Shown here in pieces: positions 56,989 through 64,000 of a stretch of DNA of 64,000 bases. Each line of letters starts with the position of its first letter. Position 1 is the first letter of the stretch. A model generated the notes under the pieces. The model ran no database searches. It saw nothing but the letters and a program-made list of their open reading frames with translations, and was not told the origin of the DNA. The stretch is from the NCBI RefSeq assembly GCF_004378255.1, contig NZ_SNQG01000006.1, forward strand, positions 1 through 64,000, in the 5' to 3' direction. The DNA is from Mucilaginibacter phyllosphaerae (GTDB taxonomy: Bacteria > Bacteroidota > Bacteroidia > Sphingobacteriales > Sphingobacteriaceae). The position numbers and the translations under genes were made by a program.

Positions 56989-59151
56989 TTATTTAAGCTT
57001 TTTTGTTTTTTTAACAGCCTGCTTTGCGATTACTTTTTTAAATATTGCGGCACCAAGCGGCGGCGTTGTAACGGCTATAGAATTATCCCTGCCATGCCAC
57101 GCGGTAGGCTCGCTGGCTATTGCATCAAAATTAATGATACCGCTGCCCCAGAATTTTTCGCTATCAGAATTAAATATTTCCTGCCATTCGCCGGCTGCGG
57201 GCACACCCACACGATAGTTATAATGCGGAACAGGCGTCATATTCAGCACAATAACCAGCTCGTTCTCTCGCGCTACCCCTTTACGGGTATAAATCAGGAT
57301 AGAATCATCAAGGTTGCCGGCATCTATCCATTCAAAGCCTGTCCAGTCAAAGCTTTTTTCATACAATGCAGGCTCATTTTTATACAAATAATTAATTGCT
57401 TTAACAGCCTCTTTTAAACCCTGGTGGCTGGCATGCTCCAGCAAATGCCAATCTAAAGATTGTTTGTAATTCCATTCGGCAACCTGGCCAAATTCGCTGC
57501 CCATAAACAACAATTTGGTACCGGGGTGCGTGTACATAAAGCTGTATAGCAAACGCAGATTGGCAAATTTTTGCCAGTCGTCTCCGGGCATCTTGTTCAG
57601 CATCGAACCTTTACCATAAACTACCTCATCGTGCGAGAAAGGCAGCATAAAGTTTTCTGTAAAGGCATATACCATGCTAAAGGTAAGCTGGTTTTGGTGG
57701 TATTTGCGATAGATAGGGTCCTGCTTAAAATAGTCGAGCGTATCGTGCATCCACCCCATCATCCATTTCATGCCAAAGCCCAGCCCGCCTGTGTAAACCG
57801 GGCGGCTAACCCCGGCAAACGAGGTAGACTCTTCGGCAATAGTTTGCACATCCGGAAAGTTGCTGTACACTGTGGTGTTAAACTCTTTCAGGAAGGAAAT
57901 AGCCTCCAGGTTTTCGTTGCCGCCAAACTCGTTGGGGTCCCACTCGCCATGATTGCGCGAATAATCTAAGTAGAGCATTGATGCTACAGCATCTACACGT
58001 AAGCCGTCGATATGGAAGCGTTCCAGCCAAAACAGTGCGTTGCTGATTAAAAATGCACGCACTTCGTTTCGGCCATAATTAAAAATGTATGATTTCCAAT
58101 CGGGATGAAAGCCTTTTTTAAGATCGGCATGCTCATAAAGGTGCGTACCGTCAAAATTATACAAACCGTGCGCATCCCCGGGGAAATGCGAAGGCACCCA
58201 ATCTAAAATAACACCGATGCCCGCTTTATGAAATTCTTCGATCAGGTACATCAGGTCCTGCGGGGTTCCGTAACGGCAGGATGCCGCAAAGAAACCCGTG
58301 ATCTGGTACCCCCAGCTTGGGTAATAAGGGTGCTCCATCAAAGGCATAAACTCTACATGTGTAAAGCCCATATCCTTTACATAAGGCACCAGCGTTTCGG
58401 CCAGTTGGCGGTAACTTAAAAACTCTTCAGGGCTCTCCGGGCTGCGCGCCCACGAGCCCAGGTGCATTTCATAAACCGAGTGAGGCTTATCTAATGCTGT
58501 ATGCTGGTAGCGTGTGGCCATCCAGTCCTGGTCTTTCCATTCGTAAAACGTATCGGCTACGATTGATGCGGTACGCGGGGGCAATTCCCAGCGTAAGGCA
58601 AACGGGTCGCTCTTTTCCAGATCTTCGCCGGTAGATGATTTGATATAATATTTATAAGTTTCGCCCACCCCAATATTCGGGATAAACCCTTCCCAGATAC
58701 CGGATGCATCCCAACGATAATTTAGCGAATGCGAACCTTTGTTCCACCCGTTAAAATTACCTATAACAGCTACGTATTGTGCGTTGGGGGCCCATACGGC
58801 AAAGTAAGTACCAACAACCCCTTTGTGTTCTACCACATGCGACCCAAATTTTTCGTAAAGCTTAAAATGCTTGCCAGATTTAAACAGGTCGATATCAAAA
58901 TCGGTAAAACGGCTATAGGGCTCAACCGCTTTAAGTTCTGTATTTTCTATAATTTGTAGTGTATTGGTCTTTTTAGCGGCAGCAGGCTTTTTTTCTGTTG
59001 CTTTTTTTGGCGCAGCTTTTTTAGAAACCGTTACCTCTTCAGCTTCCGGCCAGCTTGCTTTAGCAGCGGCTTTTGGCTTGGTTTCTTTTTTTGCTTTTAC
59101 AGGTTTCGATTCCTTTAGCTCAGTATCGGGTTTCTTTGTTTGCTTTGCCAT
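56989..59151 (-). CDS. glgB: 1,4-alpha-glucan branching enzyme with lysine-rich terminal tails
   Basis: A 720-residue GlgB. A lysine/alanine-rich extension (residues 1-61 contain 19 Lys) is followed by the N-terminal Ig-like/CBM48 domain (about 90-190, GTYFAVWAPNAQYVAVIGNFNGW). The GH13 barrel has nucleophile Asp387 in GLRVDAVASM and acid Glu440 in TIAEESTSFAG, at the spacing known from E. coli GlgB. The C-terminal beta domain ends in a second lysine-rich tail (AIFKKVIAKQAVKKTKKLK). It makes alpha-1,6 branches in glycogen. The small membrane protein gene follows directly. The tails are unusual for GlgB (see findings). Confidence 0.95.
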   Translation of the reverse strand: MAKQTKKPDTELKESKPVKAKKETKPKAAAKASWPEAEEVTVSKKAAPKKATEKKPAAAKKTNTLQIIENTELKAVEPYSRFTDFDIDLFKSGKHFKLYEKFGSHVVEHKGVVGTYFAVWAPNAQYVAVIGNFNGWNKGSHSLNYRWDASGIWEGFIPNIGVGETYKYYIKSSTGEDLEKSDPFALRWELPPRTASIVADTFYEWKDQDWMATRYQHTALDKPHSVYEMHLGSWARSPESPEEFLSYRQLAETLVPYVKDMGFTHVEFMPLMEHPYYPSWGYQITGFFAASCRYGTPQDLMYLIEEFHKAGIGVILDWVPSHFPGDAHGLYNFDGTHLYEHADLKKGFHPDWKSYIFNYGRNEVRAFLISNALFWLERFHIDGLRVDAVASMLYLDYSRNHGEWDPNEFGGNENLEAISFLKEFNTTVYSNFPDVQTIAEESTSFAGVSRPVYTGGLGFGMKWMMGWMHDTLDYFKQDPIYRKYHQNQLTFSMVYAFTENFMLPFSHDEVVYGKGSMLNKMPGDDWQKFANLRLLYSFMYTHPGTKLLFMGSEFGQVAEWNYKQSLDWHLLEHASHQGLKEAVKAINYLYKNEPALYEKSFDWTGFEWIDAGNLDDSILIYTRKGVARENELVIVLNMTPVPHYNYRVGVPAAGEWQEIFNSDSEKFWGSGIINFDAIASEPTAWHGRDNSIAVTTPPLGAAIFKKVIAKQAVKKTKKLK

Positions 59152-59265
59152 ATTTAGGGGTTAGCGCTGTTGCGCTTAGGTTAATTGGTTTACAGGGCTT
59201 GTACTACTGATGTATCAAATATATCATTATTGAACATACAATAAAGGCAGATGTTTATATAAACT

Positions 59266-59293
59266 AAAAAAGGCCCCTTAACGGGGCCTCTTT
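59266..59293 (-). terminator. Terminator of the GH31 gene
   Basis: AGGCCCC (59271-59277) pairs with GGGGCCT (59283-59289) around TTAAC, with A-rich sequence before it on the plus strand. It lies 6-24 bp after the GH31 stop. Confidence 0.8.
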
Positions 59294-59294
59294 G

Positions 59295-61775
59295 CTATTT
59301 AAATATCTCTATCTGTTTAAAGTTTTTGGTAAACTTAAACTCGTAAGTTTTGTCTGGGTTAGCACTGATGGTGCTTATCTCTTTACCATCGGCAATAATT
59401 TTTGATGGTTTAAAAGGTAAGCCGTTCACCTTAACATGGTAACCTTCGTAGCGTGGGGTGTATAAACCTTCCATGCTTTGTTTAATGGTGAGTTTTTCCG
59501 TATCACCTTTAACCACAAATTTCTTTTCGAGGTAAATATCCTGCTCGTAGGCAAAGGTTTCGCCGTAATCTTCAAACAAAAACGAATTCACTTCGTAATC
59601 GCTGTAATAGATGTTTAGTTTAACCTCTTCTATCTCTTTTTCGCCTGTAAACTGCATTACCGGATACTCGGGAATTACCGACCCTGCTTTCACAAATATC
59701 GGGATCAGATCCAGCGGGGTTGGTACGCTAACCTCCCGGCCGCCGTCAACCATCTCCAGGCTCCAGAAATCGTACCATTTGCCTTTTGGCAAGTACACTT
59801 TACGGCTTTTCTGGCCTGGTTCTAATACCGGGCATATCATTATCTTATCACCATAAGTAAATTCGTCCTGGCGGAAATGGTTAGATGCTACGTCCTGCTC
59901 CTGCATTACAACCGGCCTAAGGATAGGGAAACCGTAACGGTGATGCTCCCAAAATGCCGAATACAGGTAAGGCAACAAGCGGTAACGTAATTCTATAAAT
60001 TTACGGTTGATGGATGTATAAGGCTCGCCAAAGCTCCATGGTTCGCGCTCTTTGGTATCACCGGCAGAGTGTGCGCGCATAAATGGCGAGAAGGTACCCA
60101 TCTGGATCCAGCGGGTAAACAGTTCGCCGTCCGGCTCGCCGCTAAAACCGCCGATATCCGTTCCGCAGAACGAGATACCCGATACGGAAAGCCTTTGCAG
60201 CTGAATGTTACCCAATTTTAAATGCTCCCACGATGCTACGTTATCACCCGTCCAAACGGATGAGTAGCGCTGCACGCCCGAATAACCCGCACGGGTAATG
60301 GTGAACGGGCGCTTATTTTTCATTTGTTTACGTAAGCCCTCATAAGTAGCGCGTACCATTTGCATCCCGTAAACATTGTGTGCCTTGCGATGCGAACCAC
60401 GGTAACCATCGTACTGATGGCGCACATCATCCGGGAAGGTGCCCGAGCCAAATACGGCAGGTTCGTTCATATCGTTCCAAACACCGGCAACGCCTGTTTC
60501 TACCAGTTCGTCAAACAAATCGCCCCACCAGGCGCGTACCTCCGGATTGGTAAAATCCGGAAACTGGCAGCGGCCCGGCCAAACGTGGCCCTCCATAAAG
60601 TAATCATCGCAGCGGCGGCAGAAATATTTTTTTTCTTTCCCCTCTTTAAAAACCGAATAGTTATCGTCTACCCGGATACCAGGATCGATAATTACAACGG
60701 TTTTAAACCCGGATGACGCCAGGTCGGCAATCATTTTTTTAGGGTTAGGGAAGTATTTGGGGCTCCAGGTGAAACAACGGTAGCCATCCATATAATCAAT
60801 ATCCAGGTAAATACCATCGCACGGGATCCTGTTCTGGCGGAAACCATTAGCTATAACCCTTACTTTATTTTCGGGGTAATAGCTCCAGCGGCATTGGTGA
60901 TAACCCAGCGCCCAAAGCGGCGGCATTGGGTGCGTGCCGGTTAACAGATGGTAGTTTTTTACCACATCCATCATATGAGGGCCATGGATATAATAGTATT
61001 GCAGTTCGCCCCCATCTGCCCAAAAGCTGGTTTTGGTAGGGTCTTCGGCGCCAAAATCAAAATGGGCCTTAAAGGTATTATCAAAGAAAATACCGTGTGC
61101 AATATTATCGCTTACGCTGATATAAAACGGGATAGAGCGGTAAAGCGGATCCTGGTTAAAGCCGAAAGAATAGGCATCGGTGTTCCAGTTTTTTAAGCGT
61201 TTACCGCGCAGGTTAAACTCTGTAGCTTTATCGCCAAGTCCAAAAAAGCTTTCCTCCTGCTGGCATGTTTTGGTACAAAAAACATAATAACCGCCAAACT
61301 GCGTGTTTTCTTCCCAGTGCATCGGCACGGCATCTGCGCTGGTTACATGGTCGTTCTTATCCGAAAATGAGATAAAAAAATCCTGCTTGCGGATGTGGCA
61401 ATTCACAGCGGCTGTAGATACGCGGAATTCCTCCTCATTCTCTAACAAAGTAAACTCAACTGCCTTTTGCGGAAGTTCTGGCACAGCGTACGAAAACTCT
61501 TCCAAAAAGACGCTATGCGGGGCCAACCTTACACGAATGATCTCGTTAGTTACCAGCAGCACTTCTACTTTAGCATCGCCGTCGGTAAAAAATATTTTAT
61601 TGCCTGCTTGTTCTGCATGGGTAGGGATGCCCAGGTATTTCTTTACGATGGGTTTAATGCCATCGGCGGGGTTATTTAAGTGGTGAAACTCTTCGTCCTC
61701 AACAATCATTTCCTCCACCTGCAGCAATTTTGCCGTTATCAGTTCAGGGTTGGGATCTGGTATATTTTCTGCCAT
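59295..61775 (-). CDS. GH31 alpha-glucosidase, cytoplasmic
   Basis: An 826-residue GH31 enzyme without signal peptide. The N-terminal beta domain (about 50-270) is followed by the barrel. The nucleophile Asp435 lies in GVWNDMNEPAVF, and the later acid region includes GTDIGGFSGEPDGELFTRW and FMRAHSAGDTKEREPW. Beta domains end the protein (about 680-826). It removes terminal alpha-glucose from maltose, maltodextrins or related glucans. It is downstream of the GH13 amylase (154 bp) and upstream of GlgB on the same strand. Confidence 0.94.
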   Translation of the reverse strand: MAENIPDPNPELITAKLLQVEEMIVEDEEFHHLNNPADGIKPIVKKYLGIPTHAEQAGNKIFFTDGDAKVEVLLVTNEIIRVRLAPHSVFLEEFSYAVPELPQKAVEFTLLENEEEFRVSTAAVNCHIRKQDFFISFSDKNDHVTSADAVPMHWEENTQFGGYYVFCTKTCQQEESFFGLGDKATEFNLRGKRLKNWNTDAYSFGFNQDPLYRSIPFYISVSDNIAHGIFFDNTFKAHFDFGAEDPTKTSFWADGGELQYYYIHGPHMMDVVKNYHLLTGTHPMPPLWALGYHQCRWSYYPENKVRVIANGFRQNRIPCDGIYLDIDYMDGYRCFTWSPKYFPNPKKMIADLASSGFKTVVIIDPGIRVDDNYSVFKEGKEKKYFCRRCDDYFMEGHVWPGRCQFPDFTNPEVRAWWGDLFDELVETGVAGVWNDMNEPAVFGSGTFPDDVRHQYDGYRGSHRKAHNVYGMQMVRATYEGLRKQMKNKRPFTITRAGYSGVQRYSSVWTGDNVASWEHLKLGNIQLQRLSVSGISFCGTDIGGFSGEPDGELFTRWIQMGTFSPFMRAHSAGDTKEREPWSFGEPYTSINRKFIELRYRLLPYLYSAFWEHHRYGFPILRPVVMQEQDVASNHFRQDEFTYGDKIMICPVLEPGQKSRKVYLPKGKWYDFWSLEMVDGGREVSVPTPLDLIPIFVKAGSVIPEYPVMQFTGEKEIEEVKLNIYYSDYEVNSFLFEDYGETFAYEQDIYLEKKFVVKGDTEKLTIKQSMEGLYTPRYEGYHVKVNGLPFKPSKIIADGKEISTISANPDKTYEFKFTKNFKQIEIFK

Positions 61776-61929
61776 GTTAAATTTTATTCAATATGCTTTA
61801 AGCTTAAGTACTTTAAAGCACGATTAATATCAGCTAATTAATTTGGTAACAGCTAATAAACGATTATTTCCTGAAACTTCCAGCTATAATTACGCCAAAG
61901 TATGTGCAGGTATAAATTTTGAGGCAGTT

Positions 61930-63639
61930 TTACAAATTTAGCAACAAGCCGCTGCTGCCATTAATAACTACAGGTATGCCCGCTGCCACATCCGCCGTGG
62001 CAAAGTTTGCGCCGCTTAACAGATCTGTAAAAACAGCCTCACCGGCCCATCCAAACTGTGTAAGCAATTCCACAGGTATTTTAATGTTGATGGCACATTG
62101 CGCACGGTTAAAATTAGCTATCACCAATACTTTTTGCCCTACAGTGTACCGCATATAAATATACAGCAGGGTATTAAAGCCCTGCTGATGCTCGTTAGCT
62201 ATCATTAATTCATAAAATGCCCCGTTACTCAGGGCATAGTTACCTTTTACAACATTTAATAGCTTGCTGTAAAAATTGCGCAGGTTTTGCTGCCCGGCAG
62301 ATAGTTTACCGCCGTCAAAAGCGCCGTCGTTCATCCACTGCTGATGTGCGGGCACTCCCCAGTAATCAAAAATGGTGGTACGCCCGTCATCTGTGCTAAA
62401 ACCGCATGCACCCCATGCAGGCTCGCCTACCTCCTGGCCCAAATAAACCATTACCGGCCCTGTAGCCAGCGTAGCGCTCACGATCATACCCGGAACGGCC
62501 AATGCCGCATCACCGGCAAAATACTTGCTGGCAATACGCTGCTCGTCGTGGTTTTCCATAAAGCGCAGCATGTGCTGGTCTATCCCCTTGCAATGATTGT
62601 TCCATACGGCGTTGATCTCCCAGGTACTTGCACCCGGCTCGTTACAGGTTAGCCTGCGGATGGCTTCGTATAAACCAACCTTATCGTACAGGTAATCAAA
62701 ACAACCGTTTTTAATATAATTGTTATACTGATCCTTATCGTAAGCTTCGCCGATGAAAACCAAACCGGGATAAGCGGTTTTAAGCTGTGGAATAAGCCAG
62801 GACCAAAATTCAACCGGTACCATCTCTATCATATCGCAGCGGAAACCATCCACCCCCATTTGTGCCCAGTAGCTTAAAATATGGCGCATTTTATGCCAAA
62901 GCGGCGGGATGTGATCAAAGTACGATTTCTTGCCATCCAGATAGTAAACGCCGTAATTGAGTTTAATGGTTTCAAACCAATCGTTTATGGACGGGGACGG
63001 GTTAAACACATCGTTGCCCGTTGCCTTTGCCGGGAACTCATCAAACTTACCATCTTTTAGGGGCGAAGTAAAATCATCCCCACCCGGATTATACCCTCCC
63101 GGTACAACAAACGGATAACCGGGGATATAGTAAAAATCGTTATCGGGCGCAAAATGCAGGGTATTGTCGTCATCCTCGCCAAAATCGCGCACATCATCCG
63201 GCTTTACATCCGATGCATAGGTACGCGCCACATGGTTGGGCACAAAATCAATGATCACCTTCATCCCGTTTTTGTGGGTACGGCCTACCAGCTCTTTAAA
63301 CTCGGAGATGCGGAATTCTACATCAACCGCCAGATCGGTAGCGATATCGTAGTAATCTTTGATGGCATAAGGCGACCCTGCACGACCTTTAACCACATCC
63401 GGATCGTCCCTTTTGATACCGTGGACAGAATAATCCGTCATGGTGGCGTGCTCAATTACGCCGGTGTACCAAACGTGACTAAAACCCATTGCACTGATCT
63501 CGGCAAGGGCCTTATCGGTAATATCGTTCAACTTGCCGGTACCATTTTCTTCCACAGAACCGTAAAACTTGTTGGTGGTATTTTTATTGCCGAATAAACG
63601 CGGCAGCAACTGATAGATAGTTAACTTATGATTGGGCAT
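61930..63639 (-). CDS. GH13 alpha-amylase-type enzyme, cytoplasmic
   Basis: A 569-residue GH13 protein without signal peptide. The nucleophile Asp269 is in VDGFRCDMIEMV, acid/base Glu298 in FIGEAYDKDQY and Asp365 in MENHDEQR. The calcium/substrate region DFVPNHVARTY is visible. The early IYQLLPRLFGNKNTTNKFYGS is distinctive for a subgroup of Bacteroidota amylases. It acts on cytoplasmic maltodextrins or glycogen. It lies between the GH65 phosphorylase (upstream, after a repeat cluster) and GH31. Confidence 0.92.
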   Translation of the reverse strand: MPNHKLTIYQLLPRLFGNKNTTNKFYGSVEENGTGKLNDITDKALAEISAMGFSHVWYTGVIEHATMTDYSVHGIKRDDPDVVKGRAGSPYAIKDYYDIATDLAVDVEFRISEFKELVGRTHKNGMKVIIDFVPNHVARTYASDVKPDDVRDFGEDDDNTLHFAPDNDFYYIPGYPFVVPGGYNPGGDDFTSPLKDGKFDEFPAKATGNDVFNPSPSINDWFETIKLNYGVYYLDGKKSYFDHIPPLWHKMRHILSYWAQMGVDGFRCDMIEMVPVEFWSWLIPQLKTAYPGLVFIGEAYDKDQYNNYIKNGCFDYLYDKVGLYEAIRRLTCNEPGASTWEINAVWNNHCKGIDQHMLRFMENHDEQRIASKYFAGDAALAVPGMIVSATLATGPVMVYLGQEVGEPAWGACGFSTDDGRTTIFDYWGVPAHQQWMNDGAFDGGKLSAGQQNLRNFYSKLLNVVKGNYALSNGAFYELMIANEHQQGFNTLLYIYMRYTVGQKVLVIANFNRAQCAINIKIPVELLTQFGWAGEAVFTDLLSGANFATADVAAGIPVVINGSSGLLLNL

Positions 63640-63674
63640 TTAGTCGATTTAAAGTATTTATCATTCGCCGAGTC

Positions 63675-63775
63675 AAGCGTCTACGCTTAACTTTTACTTT
63701 TGCAGCGTCCACGCTGCCGTGTTTGCGTGAGCGTAGACGCTTATATTGTCCATCATTCAAGCGTGGACGCTTGAA
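63675..63775. repeat. Cluster of four AGCGT-NN-ACGCT palindromes
   Basis: Four elements with the same core lie within about 100 bp: AAGCGTCTACGCTT (63675-63688), GCAGCGTCCACGCTGC (63702-63717), AGCGTAGACGCT (63730-63741) and TTCAAGCGTGGACGCTTGAA (63756-63775). Arms vary from 5 to 9 bp. The last copy lies inside the coding end of the GH65 gene and encodes its final residues QASTLE. This resembles an array of short palindromic repeats with compensating changes. Confidence 0.75.
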
Positions 63776-64000
63776 CGGGCGTTAGTTTTTCTGAATTTGA
63801 TTTAATAGCTATATCGCTTCCATAGATCTTTATAACAATCTCTGCGTCGGACAGATTTTTGATCAATACGCCCTCCTTACTTATTTTAATATTCAGCGAA
63901 GCGCCCCTAAACCCTACCCGGAAGGAGAAAGCCTGCCATTGATGCGGCAGCAACGGATTAAAAGACAATTTGCCATCCTTTACCCTCATCCCGCCAAAGC
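63753..64000 (-). CDS. GH65 glycoside phosphorylase C-terminus, partial at window edge
   Basis: The frame is open from the window edge to a TGA at 63753. The visible end reads FGGMRVKDGKLSFNPLLPHQWQ, then AFSFRVGFRGASLNIKISKEGV, matching the C-terminal beta domain of GH65 maltose/kojibiose/trehalose phosphorylases. GH65 phosphorylases convert a disaccharide and phosphate to glucose-1-phosphate and glucose. The active site is outside the window, so the exact sugar cannot be said. Its last six codons and stop are part of palindrome cluster element four. Confidence 0.85.
   Translation of the reverse strand, partial: FGGMRVKDGKLSFNPLLPHQWQAFSFRVGFRGASLNIKISKEGVLIKNLSDAEIVIKIYGSDIAIKSNSEKLTPVQASTLE

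Noticed and set aside
63675..63775. Possible CRISPR-like array from four regular palindromes
   Set aside because: Repeat units differ, spacing is short and irregular (13-28 bp between units), part is in a coding end and no cas gene is in the window. Treated as a palindromic repeat cluster.

Overview
The window is a chromosomal segment of a Bacteroidota bacterium, most likely a sphingobacterium of the Mucilaginibacter/Pedobacter type. Three things support this. Gene content includes DUF4905, DUF1304, several FtsX/MacB-like and PAS-kinase genes, and NrtR-type NUDIX regulators. Promoters follow the phylum's TTTG-N19-TAnnTTTG form, with a near-perfect example before tRNA-Ser. Intergenic spaces carry short palindromic repeats. 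The taxonomic call is inference from protein style; no 16S gene is present.

Layout. 0-0.14 kb: end of an IS (IS1182-like), cut by the window edge. 0.2-20.3 kb: housekeeping and mixed genes: Dps, a LysM/RlpA-like protein overlapping uridine kinase, pnp and rpsO, a RelE/YafQ-type toxin-antitoxin pair, M61 and M16 peptidases, two sensor kinases, a J-domain/KTSC fusion, an NlpC/P60 lipoprotein, a zinc alcohol dehydrogenase and MgtC. 20.4-24.7 kb: ddl, then a small accessory segment (aldo/keto reductase, cupin, NTF2-like protein, divergent AraC regulator) bounded by copies of a palindromic repeat, one of which truncates a Tat-type aldo/keto reductase remnant. 24.7-31.2 kb: a large FtsX-type permease, a cell-envelope operon (PASTA protein, rhodanese, MltG, thioesterase, YihY) and tRNA-Ser.

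31.2-46.6 kb is a complete Wzx/Wzy-type exopolysaccharide locus in two minus-strand operons. One holds a DUF1972 glycosyltransferase, a Wza-like exporter and a WcaJ-like phosphoglycosyltransferase. The other holds Wzc, Wzx, two acyltransferases, a Wzy-like polymerase, three glycosyltransferases and two more acyltransferases. A fifth acyltransferase lies between them on the other strand. Both operons carry the same spaced TGAACA repeats about 130 bp upstream of the first start codon, which suggests common regulation.

46.8-64 kb is central carbon and alpha-glucan metabolism: a pfkA - kinase-like - gapA operon divergent from an NrtR-like NUDIX regulator, a lipoprotein GH13 glucosidase, a second BadF/BadG-type kinase, tRNA-Arg, PPK2, an SDR with its AraC regulator, glycogen branching enzyme with lysine-rich tails, GH31 alpha-glucosidase, a cytoplasmic GH13 amylase and the C-terminus of a GH65 phosphorylase. 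Together these look like intracellular breakdown and remodelling of maltodextrin or glycogen feeding glycolysis.

I found no CRISPR array, prophage, obvious defence island or plainly new multi-gene system. The most interesting leads are the paired EPS upstream repeats, the kinase-like protein with a degenerate phosphate-binding loop inside the glycolytic operon, the palindrome over the pfkA promoter, and the two families of palindromic repeats.
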